A stretch of 64,000 bases of DNA from Ceraceosorus guamensis (taxonomy: Eukaryota > Basidiomycota > Exobasidiomycetes > Ceraceosorales > Ceraceosoraceae). The notes below the pieces were generated by a model. That model worked only from the letters and a program-made list of their open reading frames with translations, did not search any database and was not told the DNA's origin. Positions 24,670 through 36,042 of this stretch are shown here, in pieces. The number at the start of each line of letters is the position of its first letter. The first letter of the stretch is position 1. The translations under genes and the position numbers were made by a program. The stretch spans positions 1-64,000 of the forward strand of contig NW_020290030.1 in NCBI RefSeq assembly GCF_003144195.1, given 5' to 3'.

Positions 24670-25986
24670 GATCGCGAGGGAACTATCGTAAATGCCCTCT
24701 CACAAGGCTGAGGTTGGGGTGTAGCGAGGGCGCGAGCGAGTCCAGAGATGTATGCTATGTCAGTTGGTCAGAGCTGAGAGTGAGCGTCGGCAAAATCTTC
24801 GACGTGGTCTGAATGAAGATGGATGTGGTACATGGGCGAGAAACAAGTGAGATCGATGCGATGATGTGCACGATTCGACTCGACTCACGACTGCATGGGC
24901 CTTCGCAGGTCACGAGTCGACGGCCTAGAGGCGAAGGCCGATGAGACGCGCACGTGACGGCAAGCTGCAGCTCTTGAATTCTTGATTGACCGTTGTGACT
25001 ACTTTGAAATTTGACTCTGATGACTCAAAGACTCGTGGCTTTCTTGCAGCGCGCCCGACGTACGCATGCTCCCTTGCGCCGAGATTGAGGCTCTTCTATC
25101 CCGCTTTCCTCCTCCTCTAAGGCCCATGTCAAGCGCTCGATGATGCACCTGGCGGGCCTTCTAATCTTTGGTAGCCTTCCGCCATAGGTGAGTACATGAT
25201 GAACTTTTCAAGTGCCGACACCGATCACCAAGTCTTTGCTGCGGTTGGGGTGTGGCCGGCCGAGCCCGCCCGAAGGAGGGCGCGGTAGCTAGATTACATA
25301 TAGATTGGACAGTTTTGCGCGGCTTGGATGTCGCCATGCTGCCAGTTCTTGGCCATCTGCCATCTACATCAGTTGAGACCAGGCATCTCCGCGGACGGCA
25401 TGGTCCCGAATGCCCTTCGTGATGACGCGGATATCACAAAGCAAGCTGCTCGGCAATCGTCAAGTCGACGTCGTGGCTTTCTCCATGACACGGTAGGCAG
25501 AAAGAAGCCAGAGGTCGACAATGGGCCACGCCGCCTAACGCACGCATATTCACCGCACGGCGATGAAGTGCTCCCATGCCAAGTGCGCGCAACGATTGCG
25601 GTCAGGTAATGAAGGCGCCACCGAAAGCCAAGAGGGCGCCGCATAGCTACGCAGCGCAGTGATTGTTGTGTCTGCGGTTGGCAACACGAGTCGCAAATAC
25701 CACAGTCGCAACGAGGGCCCAGGTACCGTACCTCGTGCGCGGTAGTTGTGACGCAAGCTGGGCAAATGAATTGGGCGAGGGCTGGGCATCGCTTAGGAGT
25801 TGCAGCAGGCACACGCAGAGAAGTTTGCCTTGCCAGAGCCTTTAAAAGAGCGATCACGAATGATGCAGCAACAGATGACCACATCCCATCTGTGTGCGCA
25901 AAGACTCTACCGCCTACTCTTCCAGTTGGCGCATACATTCGCCCGTCCGCCCATCACTTCACGCGCTCTCCTCGCAAACATCGCAG
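24670..25986. other. Divergent intergenic region
   Basis: 1.3 kb between two start codons, with CACGATTCGACTCGACTC-like words near 24870-24930. A TTTAAAAG element at 25841-25848 lies about 140 bp before the downstream ATG. No gene recognised. Confidence 0.5.
25841..25848 (+). promoter_or_regulatory. TATA-like box of the proline-rich protein gene
   Basis: TTTAAAAG sits 146 bp upstream of the ATG at 25987, similar to the spacing seen at two other genes in this window. Confidence 0.35.
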
Positions 25987-26886
25987 ATGCTGACCTCGAC
26001 GTCCTCTCGTCACTTTTGCTACATCGTGGCAGCTGTTTCGGTGCTCTTTATCGCACACTTACCAGCGTATGCGAGACCAGGACCACGGGCAGCGCCAGCA
26101 CCGCGACCAGGTCCCAGACCAGCGCCCATTCCGCACGTGCCCTGGTCGCCCCTGCCCACTGGAGGTCTGGGCGTGAGCAGAAGGACAAGCGCAAGTTTGG
26201 CTCTCATCGATCGTCAGAGCTCGCCGCCAGGCTCCGACACCCTACGAGCTTCAGAGCCGGGAGGTCCGCTACAACCCCACTCTCATTCTTCAGGCGTCTC
26301 GGACTCCTACGCAGACAATCTCTTGCCGGAACCGCTTGCAGCCTGCTACAATACCAATTCGTCGTATCAAGCGACAGATCGACAACCGACGGTCATCAAC
26401 AAAACGTCTCCAGTCTCAAATCCGCACTGTCCAGAGAAGCCTGATCTGGGCGACGAGTCGGGTGACGCAACGGTACAGCCCTCCAGATCAAAAAGCGCGC
26501 CTCCACCGACTCCGGGTCAGCAGAATCCGGTTCCCAGTCCTTTGCCGAACCCAAGCCCGACCAAGTCGGGCACAGATCCGACGTCAGCTTCAGCTTTGGG
26601 TCCTACAGCCCCTCTTCCTGCGCCAACGCCAAGTGTCGACCAGCCCACACCCACCACCCCGCCTAACAGCAGTGGCATTGGCACAGACACCAGCGCAACG
26701 AACACGACGATGCCTAGCTCCGCGCCGAACGCGACGGTCGCAGGGACTGCAGGTCATGCGGACAGTGCCATTAGACGCAATCGTCCGCCCGCTTACGCCC
26801 TTGGCATCGTGCCGACCTTGGTGCTAGCAACAGCAGCTCTCGTTGCGATTGTCATCCTGATGGACTGGCTGTTGCTCATTTTGTGA
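25987..26886 (+). CDS. Proline-rich secreted or membrane-anchored orphan protein
   Basis: A single-exon frame of about 299 residues with no family I recognise. The first ATG (25987) starts a convincing signal peptide, with hydrophobic YIVAAVSVLFIAHLPAYA before RPGPR. A Pro/Arg/Gly block (RPGPRAAPAPRPGPRPAP) follows, then a Ser/Thr/Pro-rich middle with PTPTTPP-like runs and five N-glycosylation sequons (NSS, NKT, NSS, NTT, NAT). The last about 30 residues are hydrophobic and end at the stop, with almost no polar tail, as in a GPI-anchor signal or a C-terminal anchor. A cell-surface mucin-like or wall protein is a reasonable inference. It converges on the STIMATE-family gene. Confidence 0.65.
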   Translation: MLTSTSSRHFCYIVAAVSVLFIAHLPAYARPGPRAAPAPRPGPRPAPIPHVPWSPLPTGGLGVSRRTSASLALIDRQSSPPGSDTLRASEPGGPLQPHSHSSGVSDSYADNLLPEPLAACYNTNSSYQATDRQPTVINKTSPVSNPHCPEKPDLGDESGDATVQPSRSKSAPPPTPGQQNPVPSPLPNPSPTKSGTDPTSASALGPTAPLPAPTPSVDQPTPTTPPNSSGIGTDTSATNTTMPSSAPNATVAGTAGHADSAIRRNRPPAYALGIVPTLVLATAALVAIVILMDWLLLIL

Positions 26887-27220
26887 AGAAGTGCCTACCA
26901 TCAGCATTGCTCCGTCAGCGCTGGTGCGAAGCGAAGGACTTGAATCTTGCTAGTCAAGCGGGACACGAAGCAAGCGTCGAACTCGCGCTCGGCAGTGGAA
27001 CTCCAACTGGATCCTCGACTGCCATGCGTTCTCGCTCCGTGTCCCCATGGACTCAGCATGCTGAGTCAACATCATCCTTGTGAAGAAACGGAAAAGGTCT
27101 CGAGGCCGATTCTGCATATCTTATCGACCAATTCGGATAGAAGCAGGCTCAGAACTTGGGGACAGTCAGTCTTCGAATGCACATCAAGAGCTAGCTTCGC
27201 AGCCATGAGACATCGATATT
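26887..27220. other. Convergent intergenic gap
   Basis: 334 bp between stop codons; nothing recognised. Confidence 0.5.
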
Positions 27221-29053
27221 TCAATCGCGCCTCTTTGGGTCGACAGGCGGTGAGCTTGCGCCGGGAGAAGTCATGGCCAGCTTCATGTCGTTGGAGCTCC
27301 TCTTTTTGTCCTCGGCCGTTGTAGAAGTGCCCATGGCTGCTGCTGCAGCCGGTGCCCCGTCAATGTCATCCCATGCGTCCCACGCATCTTCAGCATCACC
27401 TTCGTCGCTCAAAGCTTTGCCCGCTTGTGTTCTGAGACTTTCTTTCGACGCCTGCTCTACTCGTGCTGATGAAGTGTCTGCTTGTGCTCCTAGCTGAGAG
27501 TGAGAGGAATTGCCTTCGGGCTTGCGAAGGCTGGCTTCTTGTGCTACGGAGCTTGTATGCGCGCCCTTCTTGCTGGCACCGCGCAGATCGTTGCGGGGAG
27601 AGCCTGCTCGCGAGCCGGCTGCAGAACCATTTAATGAAGGTGGGTATGCGTGCGCGTCCGTCGTGCTGGATCGCTGCCGCCTGTTGTTAGACTGCTCGTC
27701 GTCGTCACTCTCGCTAGCGTCGCCCACAAGATGTGCTTCGGATTGATTACGAGCTTGGTGATACATTCCTCCAGAACTGTTGCTATTCCGACCTCCGCCC
27801 CGTTCAATGTCTAGTGAATCGCCATCGAAATACTCCGAGGCTTCGCTCGGTCTTCCCTCGTGTCCTGTGGCTTCTGGAGCGCCCCCTATGTGCCCGTCTG
27901 GATCCGCAGCGTACTTGCTCTTGACGGGATCGTGCCTCAAAAGAGAATCTATGAGCCAGAATTGCAAGACGTTCATGATGATTGGGAAGATGGCCAACGA
28001 AAAGAGCAGCTCTGCCCTCTTGTGACCTCCGAACAGAGCCAAAATGCCGTCTGCGAGATCGACCAAAAAGGGTAGCAAGGAGAAGAGGAAGAGAACGGCG
28101 ATTTTCATGAGGAGCATGGCGAAGAGGTACATTGCCAGTTGTCGAGCCCAAAATGAGAGTCGAGGTCTTTGAGCATGTTGACTTGCACCTCGTCTGTATC
28201 GCCTCCTCGTCCTGCTGCGCGGCAGACGTGGACGACCTGACGTGGAGCCGGATGGTGAGGGGGGTGGCAAGGCAGTGACGATGGGTGCTGCTGAGTAAAC
28301 TCCGCTGACGCATCCTTCGATGCCAGCTACATCCGTCAAGAAGTGGGTCAAGAACCGCATCGCCAGGTAGATGAATCCGACGCCTGCAGCGCAGAGACCA
28401 TCAGCGACCAACAAGCTGAAGGTGCCAAAGAGCTGACATGGGAACGCCAACTCACCGAGTGTGGTATCCACTCCGATGTTGAGAACGTACAGAGCGCAGG
28501 GATTGGTCCTATCAGTTCCATGGTGACTTGTCCAATCGCTGAGGAAGACGTTCAGGCTGTGAACAAAGCCCTGTCCAAGCATCTGCTTCGTGACGTCCAG
28601 CATCCTGAGGTGCGAGAGCCGAGAAGAGGGATCGGTAGTGTGAGCGTTGCCAACGAGAGCGCACTTGACGCTCGACGCCGCGCTCAGTCGGAATGAACCG
28701 GCATACACCCAACCACACTCGCCACCATCGCCGCTCTTAGGGCATTTACGCCGATGCCTGTGCACTCACCAGATCTTCCAAGGTCGCATCGGCCGTTCCC
28801 TCCTCCTCTTGAACACGAGCGAGCCGACGACAATGACACCCATGGCAGCTTGCACAGCCAACGCGAAAGGCCCCAACAGCCTGCATCCTTCATCTCCGAT
28901 CTCTGCTCCAGGTAAAGGGATGGGATAGGGCGAGGGTGCATCCGTAGGTGCGGGTCCTGGTCCTGGTCCTGGTAAAGGAGAGGTGGGGGTAGCTGTGGGC
29001 TCTTGCCTCAAGAGCAACGTCATTGCTGGCAGCAATACCGCTGCGGACGCCAT
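27221..29053 (-). CDS. STIMATE-family (PF12400) membrane protein
   Basis: Exons 29053-28770, 28604-28456 and 28383-27221 on the minus strand give about 531 residues. A short lumenal-type Pro/Gly N-terminus (PLPGPGPGPAPTDAPSPYP) is followed by the family signature CRLLGPFALAVQAAMGVIVV, then a basic RRRERPMRPWKIW. Next come MLDVTKQMLGQGFVHSLNV, CALYVLNIGVDTTLGVGFIY, and two further membrane segments (RQLAMYLFAMLLMKIAVLFLF; LLFSLAIFPIIMNVLQFWLI). The basic loop at about residues 185-215 (RPRLPRSRTRRRYRR) and the acidic Ser-rich tail (residues about 300-531, with DAEDAWDAWDDIDG) are cytosolic. Animal STIMATE/TMEM110 is an ER protein that promotes STIM1 activation at ER-plasma membrane contacts; yeast relatives are annotated as vacuolar membrane proteins. 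The fungal role is open. Confidence 0.82.
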
Positions 29054-29605
29054 GGCGGTCGACAGAGATGGGAGGGGGGACTGTTGATGCGATTCCAAGG
29101 GCCTTCTATGAAGCGATGCGCAGCGCCAGGAACCATCATCGATGAAGGATGAGTGGTTGAGGGTCACGAGTGGAGGGTTCAGCGTTCAATTCACGACTGC
29201 ATGGGTTGCTGGGTTGCTGGGTTGCATGACGAGGGCTGCCAAGGCCGCGGCGAGAGCAAGCGCGAGTGGTGAGCCATGCACGGCGCGGGCGGCCAACATG
29301 CAGTCACGAGTATAGCGCTGCCATTTCAATAGCACGTGTTGCTATCCAAGTTCATTATTACGATTCTCTATAGTCGGCTATGCCGTGACTGTATATGCTT
29401 GACAGCTCGCTGCACAGCAGGCACCTCCACATGCAGCATGCATTCGAAGCTGCTGCTGGTTAATTGGCGCCTTGGTCTACATTCGCATTCCCATCGATGC
29501 ATCACCAACACCGCAACCGCTTAGTACACACCACCATCCTTCACTTCGGTTGCATCTGCAGTAGTCATCATCTTTGCCTCTTTTACAACAATCACCCGAC
29601 TCACG
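29054..29605. other. Divergent promoter region
   Basis: 552 bp between the starts of the STIMATE-family gene and S-formylglutathione hydrolase, with AATTCACGACTG near 29190. No gene recognised. Confidence 0.5.
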
Positions 29606-30747
29606 ATGTCGCTCAAGCAAGAGTCACTCAATAAGACGTTTGGTGGAGAGCTGCGCAAGTACAGCTACCAATCGCAAGCTCTCGGAGGCCTCACCACCAA
29701 CCTCAACGTCTTCTTACCTCCTACCGCCATTGGTGCCTCTGCCAAGGCAGCGCCCGTGCTCTACTACCTTGCAGGATTGACATGCACCGAGGACAATGGC
29801 GCTCAAAAGGGTGGCATGTTCGGTGCGGCTGCCTCGCACGGCATCGCGCTCGTCTTTCCCGACACCAGCCCTCGCGGTGCCAAGATCGAAGGAGAGGATG
29901 AGAGCTGGGACTTTGGAACGGGTGAGTGTATGCGCATCAGCTGAAGCGCTTGCTTGCCACTGAGCCTGCGCTGACCACTTCTCGCTTTGCCCTTGCTCGC
30001 TCTACTGCCCCTCAGGGGCTGGGTTTTACGTGAATGCTGACAAGGCCCCTTGGAACAAGCACTACAACACGTACGACTACGTCGTTAGAGAGATTCCAGC
30101 CAAGCTCTCGGAAGCTGGCTTGCCCATTGTGAGTGTCGGCACTCGGCTCACCGTGTTGCAACTCTGCTCACGTATATCACGCGCACTCATACTACGGTCA
30201 TCGAAAGGCGGTCGAGAAGGCCTCGATCTTTGGTCATTCGATGGGAGGTCACGGTGCGCTGTCCATCTACCTTCGGGAAGCGGGCAAGTACAAGTCAGCT
30301 TCGGCATTTGCGCCCATCTCGCACCCCACTGCCTGTCCGTGGGGCGAAAAGGCTTTCTCGGGCTACTTCAACGATGCCGCAAAAGGTAAAGAGCACGATT
30401 CCACCGAGCTCATCTCTCAGGCTGGTGGGTCTTCCAAGCGCCAGCTGAACATCCTCATCGATTCGGGTACGGGCGATAACTTTTACAAGCAGAAGCAACT
30501 GCTGCCTGAGGACTTTGAAGCTGCTGCTAGGAAAGCTGGATACGATGCAAAGGACGTCAATGTGAGATTGCAGGAAGGCTACGATCACTCTTGTGAGTAA
30601 ATCTTTTGGGGGAATTCACAGCTCAGCCCTTCATACTCCGCATGCTGAAAGCCCATCTCATGAAATCATCACCCGCCTTCAGACTTCTTCATCTCGACAT
30701 TTGCTGGAGAGCACATCAATTGGCACGCAAAGTTTCTGACGGCTTAG
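29606..30747 (+). CDS. S-formylglutathione hydrolase (esterase D)
   Basis: Exons 29606-29921, 30016-30128, 30208-30592 and 30683-30747 give about 292 residues, the family length. The alpha/beta-hydrolase has LYYLAGLTCTEDN (oxyanion region), FPDTSPRGAKI, the nucleophile elbow SIFGHSMGGHGAL, the acid in LIDSGTGDNF, and the catalytic His in GYDHSYFF, created by the last splice. It hydrolyses S-formylglutathione to formate and glutathione in formaldehyde detoxification, downstream of glutathione-dependent formaldehyde dehydrogenase; it acts in the cytosol. The third exon is placed after a GAAAG acceptor because this restores LPIAVEKASIFGHS. Confidence 0.93.
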
Positions 30748-30979
30748 GACAGTGTTCTGGCCGCTAATAGATGCAATGCGTGAGCCTTCACTTGTGTCGC
30801 TGGCCCGCCGAAGCTAAAGACTGCAAAGCAATGATTGGATAGCAGTGTACATCCGGTATGAGTGCGGCTTTCAGGCTGCATGGCTGCAGAATGTTGCGAA
30901 GCATGCGCGGTGCCGTAGAATATGTACTAAGAGCAGCCGATTCCACTTGTAAACACGGTGGTTGCACTCTCCCATCAAG

Positions 30980-30988
30980 TATATAAAT
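30980..30988 (+). promoter_or_regulatory. Strong TATA box without an assigned gene
   Basis: TATATAAAT lies 69 bp before an ATG (31057) with a typical A/C-rich fungal leader (ATCAACACATCAACACTC). It looks like a real core promoter, but only a very short frame follows. Confidence 0.4.
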
Positions 30989-31056
30989 GTCCTGAGCGCA
31001 GCACCAGCGCTCAAGCTGGGACCGTCGTGATCAACACATCAACACTCGACACAGTC

Positions 31057-31122
31057 ATGGCTCTGGGCGCGAGCTACACGTGGTCGGCGCAAAGAGCGGA
31101 AAGGCATATGGTGCAGAGATGA
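31057..31122 (+). other. Candidate short open frame (21 codons)
   Basis: The frame begins MALGASYTWSAQ and ends after 21 residues. It is reported only because of the TATA box and leader before it. It may be the first exon of an unrecognised gene, the leader of a noncoding RNA, or chance. Confidence 0.2.
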
Positions 31123-31820
31123 CGCCGGAAATACGTTCCGAGACGTTCGGGCCTTTGATCCTCCGCGGGACCGATGTGGCGCTGAGAGCGCTTGGCTCTC
31201 GCCTTTCGAGCTGTTCGCACTTTAGGACGCACACGCAAGTTCTTGACTGCTTTCATTAAACTGCTCCATGCTCTGCTCGTACTTGATGGGAACGGAGAAT
31301 AAGTGGTGTTGTTGAGCCCGTTCGGACGCTCGAAAACGTCGTAGGGAGGTCATAGTGCCCGGCGAGCCTCCTCCGTGTAGGACCAGGCTCTTTGGGCCGC
31401 TTTGGGCCGTCTTGAGGTCCGGGCCCGCGAGAACCAAAGCAATTCACATCGCACATCAAGTACCGGGTTGCCTGTTCTTACCAAATCACGAAAGCAGACT
31501 GGACGGACTTGTCAAGTCACGAGTAGAGAGGCCTTTCAGCACGCGATGCAATCGAGTAACGACATTCAGCAACCGTTGACATTGTTGAAGAGGTGTCGAA
31601 TGCAAATTGCCCTGCCAACAGTGCAGACACGGCTCAACTGGATTGCCTCGTTGTGCGAACGCTAATTGGCCGCCAAAGGCAATGAATGATTCGTGCGGTG
31701 TCCGCATGTCAAAATACTTCATCGAGCTGTGCCGATTGCAGACCGCTTGGTCATCAGACTGCGTGAAGCGGTAAGCAGGGTTATCATGGAAATGGCAGAC
31801 GCGGCCCGGTCGTTTGGGCA

Positions 31821-31837
31821 GAGAGAGAGAGAGAGAG
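31821..31837. repeat. (GA)n microsatellite
   Basis: About eight GA units in noncoding sequence. Confidence 0.8.
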
Positions 31838-32512
31838 CAAGGGAGAGAAGTAGAGCAGTAGCTCGCACCTCGTCCTCGTGTTTGCACCGTGTCTTTGAAA
31901 GAGATCTTCCCTGAAAATATTCGGGCAAACGAGACGTCTAATTAGCGTGCTTGCCTGCCCGTAGCAGTGCAAAGTGCCGGGAGTCAATGAAGACAGGCTG
32001 CGCCCCTGTGTTTCTAACTCTCTTTCGTTGCAGGTTGATCGGCAATACCCCAGTCTTAAATTTCCTGTTCATGGGTATGGGATGGGCTTTGGCGCCGCTA
32101 GCTGGCCTCCGCTCGCCGTGCTGTGCTTACACACATTCAATACTAGGGTCACTTTGCGGCATATTGTTCTTGCCGTCAAAAGCAATGGCGCAGCACGGAT
32201 CGCTTGTGCCTGGTCGTACTGTCGATTGTCAAGAGGACGGCGGTGTCGCACGGGACATTGGGGCGGTGCGCTCCCGCGTGCAGAGAAGAAAATGTCGTGG
32301 CCACAAGTCACGCCCACCGGTGATCCCTCAGGCGACAGTCGCCTGTCCAAGACGAGTGGAAAGGGCCGTGAGCTCACGTACCCCCATCGGAGTCGAGTAA
32401 GGGCCTCTAACACTTCAAATAGGTGAGACGTATGAAGAAGGCCCTCTTTGCGAACTGACCGTGTCACTCCTCTCCCATCCTACGTCCTCCTCTCCTTCCC
32501 CAACCTTCCATC

Positions 32513-34799
32513 ATGAAGCTCTGGTCTTCCACCCTGGCACTCTGCATCCTGCTTTCGTACAGCTTCTCAGCCGTCCACGCGTGGCAGAGTCGTGTCGAGC
32601 TGCAAGATACCATCGAGACGACAGCTCGCGACTACCTCAAGCGCACCTCCTCCCACACCTTTACGCGCGAGGCCAAAGAGGTCGCCAGGCGTCAAGTCAG
32701 CCAAGCCCTCGAGGGTGCTCGTTCTTCTCCATCCTCACCAGCTGAAGGATCTGGACCGCCAAGAGGCACGGCGAATGAGGACCAGATCCGTCAATTGTGC
32801 AAGGACCTCCGTACGCAGCTCGGCAAAAAGATCGTCATCCCGAGACCTGCGATCGTGAACCTCGAGTACGAAGAATCGCGCCTACACGTCTACAATGCCG
32901 CTCAAGCAGAGTGAGTGCGCAGTGGCAGGCGGCCGAGAATGACATGCATTTTGAGCTCTGACCGTGTGCGCGCTCTTCCATTGGACACCAATCAGCGAGT
33001 ACCGTAAGTTGTGACGAGTCGCCGCTACAAACGTCGGATGATAGGGCGACTGAGCGAGTACCTTGTTTTGGCCCCCCTCCGAATTTGCCAAAGCCTACTG
33101 CCTGATCTTGCCCACCAGCGCAGACCATGTGCGGGCTGCCTATGCTGGATTGAAGCGAATTGGCGCCGGTTTTGGCGTGCGCAGCGGCGGCCATGCCACG
33201 ATCGACGGTTGGTCATCCACCAAAGACGTCATGATCGATTTCAAAAACTGGTGCAACGTTGAACTCGCCAACCAGGGTAGCATCGCAAATGTCTCGCCCG
33301 GGTGTCGTTGGGGAGAAGTGTACAAGCGTCTCGAAGCTAAAGGCAAGACTGTGCTCGGTGGTCGACTGAGCAACGTCGGCCTTGGCGCAACGCTCGGTGG
33401 AGGGTGAGTCTGAACTGAGCGTCACTTGATCTCCGCGGACAAAGGACTGATCGAGATGCTTCCCTGGGGACATCAAGCCTGTCGCACCTCTCCAACCTGC
33501 ACGGTCTCATTGCGGATAATGTCGCATCGTACGATCTGATCACGCCAGAGGGTCATTCCTTGACCGTCAGCAACACCACCAATGCCGACCTCTGGTGGGC
33601 GCTCAAGGGAGGCAAAAATCGTTTCGGTATCGTCACCCGCTACGGCTTTCAGGCTTACGATGTCGGGTCTTGGTGGGGAGGTTTGTTGACGTACAAGGGC
33701 GAAGACGCACTCAAGGTGTGCGATGCCGTTACCGAATTTGCCGAGACCTTTTCGGATCCCAAGGCAGCGATCATTCCCACCTTCAACGCGGCTCTAGGTC
33801 CGATCGGGGAATTTGTTTCCGTGGCGTTGGCATACAATGGACCCGATCGTCCAGCTGGGGTGTTCGACATGTTCTTCAACATCCCTCGAACGGCGGAAAA
33901 TGTCGGCAAAAAGTCGTACGCCGACATCAATAGCGTTTACGACTTTGGCGCAATCTGTGAGTGGTGCTTGATCTGCTGCTTCAGCTCGTCGTTGTCCCGC
34001 TGATTGTCGGTCGATGTGATTTGTTCCAACCAAATATAGACGGCTTCAACGTGAACTTCCGCACAACCAGCATCGCGCTGAACAAGGACAAGACTCGCGC
34101 GATCTACAACAACTGGAAGCAGGCGGTCGTTGACGCCGCTGGTTTGTACTTCTCAATGTCGGTTGGCTTGGAGCTCTTCACGCGCCAGGGCCTTGCGCAG
34201 CACGCGGCGAAAGGCGGCTCCCCGTACGGGTGAGTTGTTGATTAGGTTTACGCATCGAGTGCTCGATGGGCTGACTCCGCCATGTCTGCGATGTCGTAGC
34301 TTTGATGGCACGCCTTTTTCTGCTCAGGTGCGCGAATGAAGGGCCGAGAGCGACTTGCTGCGCAGCACACGTCGGCTGACCATGATCCCTCGCACGACAG
34401 AGTTACGTGATGATCTATTCGCCATCTTCACCCACTAATGACAAGCAAAAGCTGCTCGAGATCGTCAAAGCCGCTGTCGACAAAACGCCGAGCGATGCTG
34501 GCCGGTAAGACCATCGTTTGAGCAGGATAGTGGAGGCTGAGTCGCGCGGCTGATCCAATTACTTCTTTCCCTTCGATGCCAGCCCGCTATTTGTCAGCTA
34601 CGCGTCCCCTGAGCAGGCGCCCTTCCTGACCTATCGACAGCTTGATCGCCTCAAGGTGCGTACAGGAGAGTCTCGCATGGCTGATCACTGCACTGACTTA
34701 TTGCCTAATGACTTGTTTCAGCAAATCAACCAGCGCTACGACCCTGAAGGCTACTTCATCTCCCACGCCGGGGGTCCTCGTTTCGATGACAAATACTGA
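32513..34799 (+). CDS. Secreted FAD-linked oxidase (berberine-bridge/VAO type)
   Basis: Eight exons: 32513-32910, 33059-33403, 33478-33956, 34040-34229, 34300-34327 (28 nt), 34401-34504, 34583-34655 and 34722-34799, giving about 564 residues. Residues 1-23 are a signal peptide (LCILLSYSFSAVHA). After a low-complexity stretch comes the FAD domain: YCLILPTSADHV, then VRSGGHATIDGWS, whose His is the usual covalent flavin attachment residue, then GCRWGEVY and VGLGATLGGGLSHLSNLHGL. The second Cys typical of bicovalent berberine-bridge enzymes is replaced (GGRLSNVG), so only one covalent link is expected. The C-terminal INQRYDPEGYF.SH is standard. It probably oxidises an alcohol or carbohydrate outside the cell using O2. 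The intron after exon 1 has an alternative solution (see findings). Confidence 0.87.
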
Positions 34800-35120
34800 T
34801 GCTCGAATGCCACCCTTGCGCGAGCCAACCTTGAGCCTGACCCGTCGCTCCCGATCGTGTAAGACGGTTCAGTCGCGCCAGGTTGCCTATCTCATCGTAC
34901 CTCGCCTCTCTCTGCTCTTCCTAAATTGATTTCTCCGCTGTGCCAGGAAGATGAAGGGGTCTCGTTTGTGAGAGGTAAATGTCGCTCGTGATTCTGCAGT
35001 CAGGCCAGAAAGTTGCGGTCTTGCAAACGTTGCAGCGACGGAGCTGAGCAATCGAGATGCAAGGGTGAACTTGCACAGCTAGCAAAGGGCCATCGTCATG
35101 GAAGCGAGGAGCATCGCCAT
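34800..35120. other. Convergent intergenic gap
   Basis: 321 bp between stop codons; nothing recognised. Confidence 0.5.
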
Positions 35121-36042
35121 TCATGATGGTCTCTCCTCGACCTGTTTCCTCTTGAGCTCGGCTCTCCTCTTCCGTCCGTCCAAGATATCCTTGATTTTCT
35201 GCTCTTTTGTGCGCTGTTTGTCCAGCCGCTCTACCAATTCAAAAGCGGCCTGAGCTTCGGGTGTCGAAGCGATGCGAGTCATTTCCGCTGCCCTGCCCAG
35301 GGCATCGGTGGGATTGAATTCTGCTCTGCGAGCGAGCAGGGCCGCTTGTCTTGCTGGTAGTCGAATCACGGGTGGAAAGTCATTTGGTGCCCCCACCATA
35401 GGTACGCCCATCGGCATGGGGACTGCGATGCTCTGAGCGTCTGCTGGAGGTAGAGCAGCGAGTGGCGCCAAGAGGGAGGGCAAGGCGTGCATCAATCCGC
35501 GCGTAGGTCGATCAGATGGCGGGGGAGGAGGAGCTCCATTGGCAGCTGCGGCGGCTTCCAAGGCTCCTGGCGAGGACAGCAGCGCAGATATCTGAGAGAG
35601 CTGCTGCATGGCTGCTTGAATCTCCATCGAGCTGGCCGGCTTTGCCTCCATCGACCCATCGCCGACTGCTTTTGGTGCACCCTTCGCCTCGGCCAGCGTA
35701 GCCTGAACCATCGTCTTCACTGCCTTGCGTTTCTCCAGACTTGTCTCGTCGTGCGCCACCCCAGCTCGCAATGGGAAAGAGGAGAGTCAAGAGCTCTGCC
35801 GGCAGCGCTAAGCCGCGCTTTGCAAATGACCACCAGAGGGGGAGTGAAGCAGCGGAGGGCTGCGTCAAGCCAAGCCAGGGCACCGACAAATGATCAGGCT
35901 GGAGAGAGCTCGAATGGTGCCAAGCATGCGTCTTGATGCGCTGACCGCGCCAAGGATGGTGTGAGGTTGAGATTGACGGTGCCAATCAAGAGGATGCTCA
36001 CGAATCGAGATGCGCGCCAAAGAGGGAACATCGACCGCTCAT
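35121..36042 (-). CDS. Unrecognised Ala/Pro-rich protein with basic C-terminus
   Basis: The solid part is 35739-35121 on the minus strand. A 41-nt first exon (36042-36002, MSGRCSLFGAHLD) joined by a 262-nt intron (GTGAGC donor, CAAG acceptor) gives an in-frame 219-residue model, but the 5' end is uncertain; the minimal ATG would be at 35711. Visible features are LEKRKAVKTMVQATLAEAK (helical, charged), an Ala/Pro-rich middle with a PPPPPS run and PMPMGVPMVG, then LPARQAALLARRAEFNPTDA and a long charged helix (ELVERLDKQRTKEQKIKDIL) ending in RKRRAELKRKQ. The basic tail could be a nuclear signal or RNA contact. I recognise no family. Confidence 0.5.

Larger units (their letters stand above)
30748..32512. 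other. Intergenic region with a possible orphan promoter
   Basis: 1.77 kb between two same-strand genes. It contains a strong TATATAAAT at 30980-30988 followed by a 21-codon open frame at 31057-31122, and a (GA)n tract at 31821-31837. No recognisable gene was found in the rest. Confidence 0.5.
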
